NCBI GenBank assembly: GCA_959600905.1
Contig: CAUGNO010000015.1
Coordinates: forward strand, 1 to 25,580
Reading direction: 5' to 3'
Length of the DNA: 25,580 bases
Source of the DNA: UMGS1975 sp959600905
GTDB taxonomy: Bacteria > Bacillota > Clostridia > Christensenellales > QAND01
How positions within the stretch are numbered: the stretch's first letter is position 1; each line of letters opens with the position of its first letter. Below, in pieces: positions 16,718 to 23,870 of this stretch. The position numbers and the translations under genes are program-made. Under the pieces are notes generated by a model that saw nothing but the letters and a program-made list of their open reading frames with translations, searched no databases and was not told where the DNA came from.

Positions 16718-16771
16718 ATTCTAAGAGGGCATTGCCAAGAAACCCTAAAGCAAATCTTAAGAAACTCTAAA
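16718..16771 (-). promoter_or_regulatory. ABC operon promoter with four 11-bp-spaced operator repeats
   Basis: Minus-strand heptamers TTTAGAG (16765-16771), TTAAGAT (16754-16760), TTTAGGG (16743-16749) and TTGGCAA (16732-16738) sit exactly 11 bp apart, separated by TTTC, TTGC and TTTC. This is the geometry of PhoB/OmpR-family direct-repeat sites. A -10 box TAGAAT (16718-16723) follows with no recognisable -35, as in activator-dependent promoters. The last heptamer is the weakest match. Confidence 0.7.
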
Positions 16772-16781
16772 GATTGGCGAT

Positions 16782-16806
16782 AAAAAAAGGGCGTGTTCGC
16801 CCTTTT
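16782..16806 (-). terminator. Intrinsic terminator of the response regulator gene
   Basis: Perfect stem AAAAGGGCG (16785-16793) with its complement at 16798-16806, 4-nt loop, continuing into seven T on the minus strand (16782-16788). It ends the regulator transcript 10 nt after its stop and just before the ABC operon operator. Confidence 0.88.
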
Positions 16807-16815
16807 GCCAAATGT

Positions 16816-17508
16816 TTAGTCATCACTCATTTTAAAGCCAACGCCCCAAACCGTCTTGATATATTCCCGGTCTGGGTCCTGCTGTGCGATTTTGCTACGA
16901 ATATTGCTTATATGTACGTTGATGGTGTTGTCGTCGCCGTAATATGCTTCGCCCCATACGGTCTGAAAAAGGTTTTCCCGCGTAAACACCTTGCGCGGAT
17001 ACATCATCAACAGTTTTAAGATATCGAATTCATGGGAGGTAAAGGCCACACGCTTACCCTGGATCCGCACTTCCCTGGCATCTGTATCCAGGGTCATTTG
17101 CTTAAAACGAAGCTTGCCCGCCTCCTGCTTATGAATGGAGAACTGCGTATACCTACGCAGCTGGGCTTGTACGCGCGCTATCACTTCCTCCACATCAAAC
17201 GGCTTTGAGATAAAGTCATCTGCGCCCATACGCAGTACTTTGAGCTTATCCTCCTGCCCTTTGGCGGATATGACAAGAATCGGCATGGTGTATTCGCCTC
17301 GGATCTGCTCTATCAATGTTTCTCCCGTGATCCCCGGCAGCATCAGATCCAACAGCACCAGCTGGTATGTTCCGTTCTGCAGGCAAAGCCCCGCCTCGCT
17401 TCCGGAAAATGCAGAGGTAACCTCATATCCCTGTTTTTTGAGGATTGCAGTCAAAAGGCCGTTGATATCTGCGTCGTCCTCAACCACCAGGATCTTTGCT
17501 GTTTCCAT
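16816..17508 (-). CDS. OmpR/PhoB-family response regulator
   Basis: A 230-residue two-domain regulator. The receiver has the acidic pair in VVEDDADI (D11, D12), the phosphoacceptor D54 in LLDLMLPG, a conserved S/T position in ISAKGQED and the lysine in ISKPFDV. A winged-helix output domain (about 130-227) contains FTSHEFDILKLLMMYPRKVF, DNTINVHISNIRSKI and the terminal VWGVGFKM. The kinase at 13993 is its likely partner. It should bind direct repeats such as those at 16732-16771 and activate the ABC genes. ATG at 17508 follows AAGGAGG at 8 nt. It is terminated separately from the ABC operon. Confidence 0.94.
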   Translation of the reverse strand: METAKILVVEDDADINGLLTAILKKQGYEVTSAFSGSEAGLCLQNGTYQLVLLDLMLPGITGETLIEQIRGEYTMPILVISAKGQEDKLKVLRMGADDFISKPFDVEEVIARVQAQLRRYTQFSIHKQEAGKLRFKQMTLDTDAREVRIQGKRVAFTSHEFDILKLLMMYPRKVFTRENLFQTVWGEAYYGDDNTINVHISNIRSKIAQQDPDREYIKTVWGVGFKMSDD

Positions 17509-17534
17509 GCTCCACACCTCCTTATGCCTTTTGT

Positions 17535-17563
17535 AGCATACCATCCCTAGAAGGATTGCGCAA
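17535..17563 (-). promoter_or_regulatory. Candidate promoter of the response regulator
   Basis: Minus-strand TTGCGC (17558-17563), 17-nt spacer, TATGCT (17535-17540). A direct repeat GCTTTGC occurs twice at a 15-bp period just upstream, unlike the 11-bp operator of the ABC genes. Confidence 0.4.
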
Positions 17564-17608
17564 TGCAAAGCATAGAAAAGCAAAGCGTGATTTAAGATGT
17601 CTTTTTTT

Positions 17609-17983
17609 CTATTTTTGGTTGCCTTCTGCCAGGTTCAGCATCTCAGAAAACCATGCCGAATCCATCCTCTCCAAAAGAGCTACCAGCTGATCCATGCGTT
17701 CTTCTTTTCTCTCTGTCAGACGAAAGAGCTGCTCTATCACAGCATGGGTCTGGATAGGATAGGGATTCATTTCATCAAAAAATTCATAAGGCGATACGCG
17801 CAACAGTGCACAGATCTTAAAGAACATCTTCATCGAAGGCCCGCCATCTGGATTTTTTTGATCCAAGACCGCACCAATGTAATTGGGGCTCTTCCCCAGC
17901 ATACCGGAAAGTTGACGTTCGGATATCCTGAGTTTCATTCGCAGCGCCGTAATTCTTTGTTTTACGTATTCAATTTCAGTCAT
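17609..17983 (-). CDS. XRE-family helix-turn-helix protein
   Basis: A 124-residue protein. Residues about 5-70 form a Cro/CI-type HTH: ITALRMKLRISERQLSGML then GKSPNYIGAVLDQKN, ending FFKICALLRVSPYEFFDE. The last 45 residues are a charged amphipathic helix (VIEQLFRLTERKEERMDQLV) that may dimerise it. The start is taken as the ATG at 17983, but its ribosome binding site is poor. It lies 100 nt ahead of the response regulator and about 200 nt from the secreted protein gene. Whether it controls either is unknown. A TTATAA-AAA-TTATAA inverted repeat at 18007-18021 could be its own operator. Confidence 0.8.
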   Translation of the reverse strand: MTEIEYVKQRITALRMKLRISERQLSGMLGKSPNYIGAVLDQKNPDGGPSMKMFFKICALLRVSPYEFFDEMNPYPIQTHAVIEQLFRLTERKEERMDQLVALLERMDSAWFSEMLNLAEGNQK

Positions 17984-18184
17984 CCGATCATTCGCTTTCT
18001 TCCTATTTATAAAAATTATAACAACCGCGTTCTAACTCTCCCTGGGTATTTCTCCTGGACAGCATGGAAACTGAACAGTATAATTATGTAAATTAGCAGA
18101 TAATTTACGAATCTTCACAATATAAATGGGTAGTTAAATAGCCGGTCATCGTAAGGTTCGTCTATTCTGTATAGAAAGGGGGAT

Positions 18185-18604
18185 TTACCAATTTACTTCG
18201 CCGGACGTTACAACAGCAGATCCGGCCGACGCGGTTGATACATAGGCTTTGGCACGGTAGCGGTAGCCCTTGGTCGGCGAAACGTATTTTGTCATGGAAA
18301 GATAGTTGCCGTTTTTATTAGCGCTGAAGGATTGTACGTTTGTCCATCCAGAGCCATTCCACCGTTGCAACACTACATAAAAATCTATGATATCCGCGCT
18401 ATAGTTTGTCAGACAGGTAACATAAATTTTCATCTGTGTAGAGCTGTGTCGTGTCAAAATACAGCCAGCTTCTGCTATGGCTCTCGTCTGTACATCCTGT
18501 TCTGCTTGCTCTAAAACGATAGAGTCTGTATCCGCTGCCGCCAATGCTGGGGTGCCACCCAGCATCAGCAACGCAGCCATCATGATTCCCAAAAATTTCT
18601 TCAT
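18185..18604 (-). CDS. Small secreted protein, unknown function
   Basis: A 139-residue precursor with a clear signal peptide: MKKF, a hydrophobic core (LGIMMAALLMLGG), and a likely cleavage after TPALA. The mature part (~115 residues) starts with a short acidic stretch and continues TRAIAEAGCILTRH, then a beta-rich region with aromatic residues (VVLQRWNGSGW) and ends YRYRAKAYVSTASAGSAVV. It vaguely recalls small secreted Firmicute proteins such as DUF6147, which I cannot confirm. The ATG at 18604 is 8 nt after AAAGGAG. It is divergent from the ECF sigma gene, with about 100 nt shared, so it is a possible target of that sigma factor. Two cysteines in the mature chain could form a disulfide. 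Confidence 0.7.
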   Translation of the reverse strand: MKKFLGIMMAALLMLGGTPALAAADTDSIVLEQAEQDVQTRAIAEAGCILTRHSSTQMKIYVTCLTNYSADIIDFYVVLQRWNGSGWTNVQSFSANKNGNYLSMTKYVSPTKGYRYRAKAYVSTASAGSAVVTSGEVNW

Positions 18605-18706
18605 ATTTGGTTCTCCTTTGCGTTTGGTTATCGATCCACCTATGATGACCAGCCATATAGTAAGACGTTTGTTCGCAGCAAAATCGGACAACGAAAGGAG
18701 AAATTT

Positions 18707-19195
18707 ATGGAAGAAAAATTTGAAACCCTGTGGCTAAGGTACAAAAGGCCTATCTTTGGCTATCTATTGGCGCATGCTCGTCAGCCTGCTGATGCAGAGG
18801 ATCTGCTACAAATCGTGGCGTATAAAGCGCTTAAGAATTTTTCTAGCCTGCGCAATCCGGCTAAATTTTATTCTTGGATATTCGCCATCGCAAAGCATGT
18901 GGTTGCGGATTATCACCGTACCGCTGTTCCCGAGTCCGTCTCATTGACGGACAAGCCAAATCTTCTCATCACACCGGATATAGCGAACGATTCGTTGACA
19001 GATATCATCATCCTAGATTTTCTAATGACATTACCTGCTCAATGGGCGTCTGCAATGTATCTTCACCTGTATTATCACGAAAAGCCGAAGGATCTGGCGA
19101 AAAAACTACATATGCGTGTTCCTTCGGTATCCAAACACCTGTATCGATTGAAAAAGGAACTGGAGATTGTCTTGAAAGGGGATGAAAGCAAATGA
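18707..19195 (+). CDS. ECF-type RNA polymerase sigma factor
   Basis: A 162-residue two-domain sigma-70 family protein. Region 2 spans about 5-72, with DAEDLLQIVAYKALKNF and the FYSWIFAIAKHVVADYHR segment. Region 4 spans about 108-160, with LPAQWASAMYLHLYYHEKP and the helix-turn-helix LAKKLHMRVPSVSKHLYRLK. It lacks regions 1 and 3, as ECF factors do. It would direct RNA polymerase to stress or envelope genes. ATG at 18707 follows AAAGGAG. Its stop overlaps the start of the next gene in ATGA, the usual coupling of an ECF factor with its anti-sigma factor. Confidence 0.92.
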   Translation: MEEKFETLWLRYKRPIFGYLLAHARQPADAEDLLQIVAYKALKNFSSLRNPAKFYSWIFAIAKHVVADYHRTAVPESVSLTDKPNLLITPDIANDSLTDIIILDFLMTLPAQWASAMYLHLYYHEKPKDLAKKLHMRVPSVSKHLYRLKKELEIVLKGDESK

Positions 19196-19815
19196 GCAAC
19201 AAGCGGGTCAAACAAATTCAAAAGGAAAACGATAAGAAACGCCGTCAGGGGCAGATTGGGCCTGATGTCAGCGACGAGACTATGCTTTCGGCCTTGCGAA
19301 AAGCCGAAAAATCGCTGCAAGAAGAACAAACTGCTTCTAAGGCACGTAGGCCTCGCCCCAGGCGTTCTAAGTTGTTGCTATTTGCAATGGTCTGCCTTAT
19401 AGCTTTTATTCCCGTTGGTACTTGGGGGTATCGCAACTTTGTAGTACCGGCTCCCTCATCTTCGGCATCCGGGCAATCTCATTTCGATCTTCGTGGGGAT
19501 GAGTTCGTTACACATACTTTCGTAACCGACGACTCCTCTATGATTCGTAGCATACAGTACCAGCGTTTTATCATCACCATGATCGAAGAGCACAACCAAA
19601 TGGGTACGCAGTTCCTCTTCACCGATCAGAAATCCACACCGTCTGCCCACTCCATCCCCTTTTACGGGCAAACCATGCAGTATTATGTGGATCATGACGG
19701 TGTAATAGGGCATGTAGAGTTTCCGTCTCTGCATTGCTTGCTTCGGATCAGTATGCCCAATGCATCTGAATCTGAATTTCTATATGTAGTTTCGCACATA
19801 CAAAAGCTAGAGTAG
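19192..19815 (+). CDS. Membrane-anchored protein, putative anti-sigma factor
   Basis: A 207-residue protein. A very basic, charged cytoplasmic part of about 58 residues (NKRVKQIQKENDKKRRQG; SALRKAEKSLQEEQ) leads to one transmembrane helix at about 61-82 (LLLFAMVCLIAFIPVGTW) and a ~120-residue outer domain. That domain ends LHCLLRISMPNASESEFLYV, which resembles the end of DUF4367-type domains found in Clostridial anti-sigma factors. No ZAS zinc motif (HxxxCxxC) is present. It is coupled to the sigma gene by a 4-bp overlap, which is the main support for an anti-sigma role. Confidence 0.6.
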   Translation: MSNKRVKQIQKENDKKRRQGQIGPDVSDETMLSALRKAEKSLQEEQTASKARRPRPRRSKLLLFAMVCLIAFIPVGTWGYRNFVVPAPSSSASGQSHFDLRGDEFVTHTFVTDDSSMIRSIQYQRFIITMIEEHNQMGTQFLFTDQKSTPSAHSIPFYGQTMQYYVDHDGVIGHVEFPSLHCLLRISMPNASESEFLYVVSHIQKLE

Positions 19816-19829
19816 GAGGAATGTATTTT

Positions 19830-20120
19830 ATGCAACCCAAGGCACCGGACCGCGTCTATATTCTTACCCACCCCCTTCTTCGGGTAGATAGTACTGTAAG
19901 CGAACATACTGCACATGATCTGCAAGAGCAAGGCTGGCATCTAATAGGGCTCCGCTCTGCTGCATACAGCGATGGATATATAGCGGGATATATGGACGCG
20001 CTCTGTGCCGTGCTGTCCTTGATGCAGCAAGATGGCGCTGCGGAGGTGCTGTCTTTGCTGGATACGCCCGTCCTCCGGGCCTGGCCGGCAAGCAAACAAC
20101 ATAAAAAAGAACAGCCGTAA
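19830..20120 (+). CDS. Small protein of unknown function, third gene of the ECF operon
   Basis: A 96-residue protein. The ATG at 19830 lies 10 nt from AGGAGG (19814-19819); an in-frame ATG at 19821 is only 1 nt from it and is less likely. The sequence (VYILTHPLLRVDSTVSEHTA, then EQGWHLIGLRSAAYSDGYIA) shows no signal peptide, membrane helix or motif I know. The middle may be a helix (GYMDALCAVLSLMQQ). The ribosome binding site overlaps the end of the upstream gene, so it is cotranscribed with the sigma and putative anti-sigma genes. Its stop codon lies in the loop of the terminator that ends the operon. Confidence 0.65.
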   Translation: MQPKAPDRVYILTHPLLRVDSTVSEHTAHDLQEQGWHLIGLRSAAYSDGYIAGYMDALCAVLSLMQQDGAAEVLSLLDTPVLRAWPASKQHKKEQP

Positions 20121-20135
20121 AGGCTGTTCTTTTTT
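20103..20135. terminator. Bidirectional terminator between convergent genes
   Basis: A 14-bp perfect stem (20103-20116 with 20122-20135, 5-nt loop) built on AGAACAGCC, with six T at the end on either strand. It ends the ECF operon (plus) and the dehydrogenase gene (minus). The stop codon of the first is in the loop, and the stop of the second overlaps its edge. Confidence 0.92.
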
Positions 20136-21183
20136 ACCAGCATCCGCCTTCGCGATACAGATGCATAGGGTAGGATAGGTACTGCACCTCTTCTAACTTT
20201 TCCACCGTAATGTACCCTGCCGGAGCCGCTAAAAGGCTGGGGATGCGGTTGACAACCGTAGCGCAGGTATGCTCTACCGTAGCCGGCTTTTCCACATAAA
20301 ACGAAATATCCGGCTCTCCTTTGATTTTCCAATCACACATATCCCCGTCTTCCGGGCCGTATACCTTGCCGATACACTGCGTTTCAATGACGGGCCCTTG
20401 GAACGTCTCCGTTGTTACCACTGCGCTCATGCCTATACAGTTTCCCTTGGGAATGGTTTCTCCCAGCGTTTGGGAATATAGCTCCTTATCATAAAAATAG
20501 GGGACGCTTTTTTGGCTTTGGCATTTGATGGTCCATCCCATTTTATTGCACAATGCCTCATTGGAATTCCATACATAGGCCGGCTCCAAGGTTTCCGGAT
20601 GAGCAATCTGCTTTTCAAATTCTTCTGGGGGCAATCCGACACCGTGCGCCTTTGCCAAGGCCAGCCCATAGTCCTCTACGTTATAGCTGACGGCCCCTTC
20701 GATGCGGTCAATGCGATGGCTGCCCGCCGCAACCGTAGAAACCAGATGAATCCAAAAAATATCCTGCATGCCAGAGCCTGCAATGGTACAGCCCGTCTCC
20801 TTGGCGATACGGTCCAGTCGATTGGTGATACTGGGCGAGGTTGTCCATGGATAGATTGCTTCTTCGCACGTCGTAATCACATTGATTCCTTTTTGGGCGC
20901 ATAGCTCCAAATGGGGGGCCATATCCTCCATAAAGCTAAACAGCGTCATCACCACAACATCAGCATCACACTGCGACAGCACCTTCTCGGCATCCTTGCA
21001 AATCTTAACGCCCAACGTGCGTCCCAGCCCGGCAAATTCCCCGACATCCATACCAAGTATGTTTGGATCTACGTCAATTGCCCCTACGATCTCTGCGCCC
21101 TTTTCATATAGATACCGCAGCGTATACCTCGCCATCTTTCCACATCCGTATTGCACAACGCGGATCTTATCATAGTTTTTCAT
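20134..21183 (-). CDS. 2,4-diaminopentanoate dehydrogenase-like NAD(P)-binding protein
   Basis: A 349-residue oxidoreductase with an N-terminal Rossmann domain of the dihydrodipicolinate reductase type: VVQYGCGKMARYTLRYLYEK, IVGAIDVDPNILGMDVGE, and an internal NVITTCEEAIYPW segment. A C-terminal catalytic domain of about 200 residues includes MQDIFWIHLVSTVAAG and PSLLAAPAGYITVE. The closest group I recall is 2,4-diaminopentanoate dehydrogenase of the clostridial ornithine fermentation, but the other genes of that pathway are not here, so another amino acid may be the substrate. The ATG at 21183 follows GGGAGG at 6 nt. It stands alone, divergent from the MATE gene. Confidence 0.65.
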   Translation of the reverse strand: MKNYDKIRVVQYGCGKMARYTLRYLYEKGAEIVGAIDVDPNILGMDVGEFAGLGRTLGVKICKDAEKVLSQCDADVVVMTLFSFMEDMAPHLELCAQKGINVITTCEEAIYPWTTSPSITNRLDRIAKETGCTIAGSGMQDIFWIHLVSTVAAGSHRIDRIEGAVSYNVEDYGLALAKAHGVGLPPEEFEKQIAHPETLEPAYVWNSNEALCNKMGWTIKCQSQKSVPYFYDKELYSQTLGETIPKGNCIGMSAVVTTETFQGPVIETQCIGKVYGPEDGDMCDWKIKGEPDISFYVEKPATVEHTCATVVNRIPSLLAAPAGYITVEKLEEVQYLSYPMHLYREGGCW

Positions 21184-21281
21184 AACGTTCCTCCCTTTGC
21201 CCCGATGTCTCTGGGTTTACTATCCACGTGTACCATCGCTTTTATGTATGGGAATTTTCGTATTTTGCAGCTTTCCGTCTG

Positions 21282-21310
21282 TTGAACAAAAAAGTAGAAT
21301 ACGCTAGTAT
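21282..21310 (+). promoter_or_regulatory. Candidate promoter of the MATE gene
   Basis: TTGAAC (21282-21287), 17-nt spacer, TAGTAT (21305-21310). TATTAT at 21308-21313 is an alternative -10 at a longer spacing. It lies about 36 nt before the TTG start codon. Confidence 0.5.
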
Positions 21311-21345
21311 TATGGATAAGAGCATTGTAAAAGGAGGACTGCGTT

Positions 21346-22740
21346 TTGCTACAGCAAACCAGTGACTTTTCCCAAGGAACTGTCTCAAAAAATATTCTGC
21401 AACTCGCTGTCCCAATGATTTTTGCCCAGCTTGTCAATGTGCTTTACAGCGTTGTGGATCGCATGTATATCGGGCATTTGCCAGAGGTTTCGGCCGCTGC
21501 GCTAACCGGGATTGGCCTTACCTTTCCCATCATCTCCATCGTTACGGCGTTTGCCAACCTGTTTGGCACCGGCGGCGCTCCTTTGTTTTCCATCGCACGC
21601 GGCGAAGGCAACTCCAAGCGCGCCTCTCATGTAATGGCCAGTACATTCGTCCTATTGATCTTAACAGGCATCCTGTTGATGGGAGTCGGCTTTTGGCTAA
21701 AGCGCCCAGCGCTCTATTTATTTGGCGCCAGCGACGCTACCTTCCCCTATGCCAATGATTATCTTACCATCTATTTGTGCGGCAGCGTTTTTGTCATGCT
21801 TAGTCTTGGCATGAATGGCTTCATCAATGCCCAGGGATTTGGCCAAAAAGGCATGCTTACCGTCGTCATCGGCGCCGTTATCAATATCGTGCTGGATCCC
21901 CTTTTTATTTTCGTCTTTGGCATGGGTGTTCAAGGCGCCGCCATCGCTACAGTGATCTCGCAATTTGTTTCCGCATTGTGGGCCATATCCTTTCTATCTG
22001 GCAAACAGGCCCTCATTCAGCTTAAAAAGGAGGATATGCACCTCTCCTTCCCGCTTGTGCGCGAGATCGTGGCCCTGGGTCTATCCGGATTTATCATGAA
22101 TGTTACCAACAGTGGCGTACAAATCGTATGCAACGCTACGCTCAAGCTCTTTGGCGGCGATGTATATGTCGGTGCTATGACCATTATCAATTCCCTTCGA
22201 GAGGTAGCGTTTGCACCCATCAATGGCTTAACGGGCGCAGCGCAGCCCGTTCTGGGCTTCAATTACGGCGCAAAGGAATATGCGCGTGTGCGGCAGGGCA
22301 TCAAGTTTATGTCTATTTTATGTGTTTCGTATACCACCTTCATCTGGCTGTGTCTTTTGATATTCCCTCGTCCTTTTATTGGAATTTTTACCAGCGACGC
22401 TACTCTGCTTACCGTAACGGTGCCGGCCATGCACATCTATTTCTTTGGTTTCTTTATGATGGCATTGCAAATGTCCGGACAGACTGCTGCCGTTGGCCTG
22501 GGGCGCTCCAAACAAGCGATCTTTTTCTCTCTGCTGCGCAAGGCATTTATTGTCATTCCTTTAACCTTGATTTTGCCGAGACTCTTTTCTTTGGGGGTCA
22601 ACGGAGTCTTTTTGGCTGAACCCATCTCCAATTTTATCGGAGGAGGCGCTTGCTTTATCACCATGCTTTGTACGATCTGGAAAGAATTGGGGCAAAAAGA
22701 ACGGCAATCCAAAACCTCTGCCCCTGCAAAAGAAGAGTAA
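21346..22740 (+). CDS. MATE family efflux transporter
   Basis: A 464-residue multidrug and toxin extrusion protein with about 12 hydrophobic segments in two halves. It has the N-terminal MATE wording PMIFAQLVNVLYSVVDRMYI, the FGTGGAPLFSIARGEG loop, GFINAQGFGQKGML, NIVLDPLFIFVFGMGVQGAA at the end of the first half, and NGLTGAAQPVLGFNYGAK in the second. It would export cationic drugs or metabolites by Na+ or H+ antiport. The start is TTG at 21346, 8 nt after a perfect AAGGAGG, with no ATG nearby. The open frame reaches into a polar C-terminal tail. It ends at a terminator, so it is probably monocistronic. Confidence 0.93.
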   Translation: MLQQTSDFSQGTVSKNILQLAVPMIFAQLVNVLYSVVDRMYIGHLPEVSAAALTGIGLTFPIISIVTAFANLFGTGGAPLFSIARGEGNSKRASHVMASTFVLLILTGILLMGVGFWLKRPALYLFGASDATFPYANDYLTIYLCGSVFVMLSLGMNGFINAQGFGQKGMLTVVIGAVINIVLDPLFIFVFGMGVQGAAIATVISQFVSALWAISFLSGKQALIQLKKEDMHLSFPLVREIVALGLSGFIMNVTNSGVQIVCNATLKLFGGDVYVGAMTIINSLREVAFAPINGLTGAAQPVLGFNYGAKEYARVRQGIKFMSILCVSYTTFIWLCLLIFPRPFIGIFTSDATLLTVTVPAMHIYFFGFFMMALQMSGQTAAVGLGRSKQAIFFSLLRKAFIVIPLTLILPRLFSLGVNGVFLAEPISNFIGGGACFITMLCTIWKELGQKERQSKTSAPAKEE

Positions 22741-22744
22741 ACGC

Positions 22745-22769
22745 AAAGGCCCTTAAAAAAGGGCCTTTT
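22745..22769 (+). terminator. Intrinsic terminator of the MATE gene
   Basis: Stem AAAGGCCC (22745-22752) with its complement at 22761-22768, 8-nt loop, followed by T4 and a T-rich stretch, starting 5 nt after the stop codon. Confidence 0.85.
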
Positions 22770-22827
22770 CTTTCGCTTCTTTCTTTGTCCGTCCTTGCAT
22801 ATGGTGATAACGCAAAGGAGGCGCTCT

Positions 22828-23772
22828 ATGTCTTTCCCTTGGATTGCCGACGCGCACACGGATTTTTTGTCCCGTATTTGGCACAATGCATCTATCCTGC
22901 ATCCTAATTCTTCCGACCAGGGACAATTTAGCCTGGCGGGGCTTCATCAAGGAAAGATCGGTTTACAGATCTTTGCTCTGTTTATCGACAGCAGCCGACC
23001 GGAGCATCCTGTTTCGCAGTGTCTGCGCCAGCTATGCGCCTATGATCGCATGCTGAATGCATGGGGCCCGTATTTCATCCTCCCCGCAGAACTGGACACC
23101 TTGGCCTGTCCTTTTGGCCCTACGCGGGCCGTTCTATCCATAGAAGGCGGCGAAGCATGTGATGATAGCACCGAGCTGTTACAATTATATGCCCGTCTCG
23201 GCGTTCGCGCCATGTCTCTTGTTTGGAATCATGCCAATACGCTTGCATATCCAGCTTTGGATGGCCAGCACAGCAAGGATGGCCTTACCTCACAAGGCAT
23301 GCGGTTTGTACGTTGCATGAATGAATACCGTGTAGCCATCGATGTTTCCCATCTGAATTCTGCTGGGTTTTGGGACTGTATCTCGTATACACAGGCGCCT
23401 TTATTCGCCTCTCACAGCAACGCTTATGCGCTTTGTCCTCATCCCCGCAACCTTACAGATACACAAATCCGTGCGCTGATCGCGCAAGACGGTTATATTG
23501 GCTTGAACTTCAATGCGGCCTTTCTCTCCACATCTCAAAGCAGCGTACAAGATATCGTTCGACATGCCTTACACATCTTAGATCTTGGCGGAGAAAATAG
23601 TTTGGGATTCGGTTCGGATTTTGACGGCGTGACGGCCCTCCCTAATGGACTCCATGGCACACAAGATTTTTCGCTGATCCTGCAAGCCTTTCAAAACGCC
23701 GGTATTCGAGGAGCTCTGTTGGATAAGATTGCTCATCAAAACTTAGCACGCTATCTTTCGCAATTTTATTGA
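22828..23772 (+). CDS. Membrane dipeptidase, peptidase family M19
   Basis: A 314-residue renal-dipeptidase-like zinc enzyme. The first metal ligands are H10 and D12 in DAHTDFL, the bridging glutamate is E106 in SIEGGEA, further histidines are H175 in DVSHLN and H196 in SHSNAYAL, and an aspartate lies in the GFGSDFDGVT segment. These proteins cleave dipeptides, including some with D-amino acids. No signal peptide is visible, so it is probably cytoplasmic. The ATG at 22828 is 6 nt after AAAGGAGG, and the earlier in-frame ATG codons are inside the leader. It stands between two terminators and is probably monocistronic. Length is normal. Confidence 0.92.
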   Translation: MSFPWIADAHTDFLSRIWHNASILHPNSSDQGQFSLAGLHQGKIGLQIFALFIDSSRPEHPVSQCLRQLCAYDRMLNAWGPYFILPAELDTLACPFGPTRAVLSIEGGEACDDSTELLQLYARLGVRAMSLVWNHANTLAYPALDGQHSKDGLTSQGMRFVRCMNEYRVAIDVSHLNSAGFWDCISYTQAPLFASHSNAYALCPHPRNLTDTQIRALIAQDGYIGLNFNAAFLSTSQSSVQDIVRHALHILDLGGENSLGFGSDFDGVTALPNGLHGTQDFSLILQAFQNAGIRGALLDKIAHQNLARYLSQFY

Positions 23773-23780
23773 ATCCTGTC

Positions 23781-23805
23781 AAATCTCGGGGATAACCCGA
23801 GATTT
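23781..23805 (+). terminator. Hairpin after the dipeptidase gene
   Basis: A perfect 10-bp stem (AAATCTCGGG at 23781-23790, complement 23796-23805, 5-nt loop) lies 8 nt after the stop codon. Its right arm ends in TTT followed by GTTCT, so the T tract is weak and some readthrough into the flippase gene is possible. Confidence 0.65.
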
Positions 23806-23807
23806 GT

Positions 23808-23857
23808 TCTCATAAGGTTAGTCATAAGGCTCTTATGTGCCACTTGACCCTATGAGA
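23808..23857 (+). promoter_or_regulatory. Nested inverted repeats ahead of the flippase gene
   Basis: An outer repeat TCTCATAAGGT (23808-23818) with ACCCTATGAGA (23847-23857), one mismatch, encloses a perfect inner hairpin CATAAG-GCT-CTTATG (23823-23837). The outer arm ends at the AAAGG ribosome binding site. It could be a folded RNA leader or a pair of operator sites. Confidence 0.4.
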
Positions 23858-23870
23858 AAGGATGAGCACC

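Noticed and set aside
18007..18021. TTATAA-AAA-TTATAA inverted repeat as a firm operator
   Set aside because: It is pure AT in an AT-rich gap and could arise by chance; kept only as a remark under the XRE gene.
17984..18184. Possible RNA gene or small gene in the AT-rich gap between the XRE and secreted protein genes
   Set aside because: I found no hairpin with a T tract, no tRNA-like fold and no open frame with a ribosome binding site.
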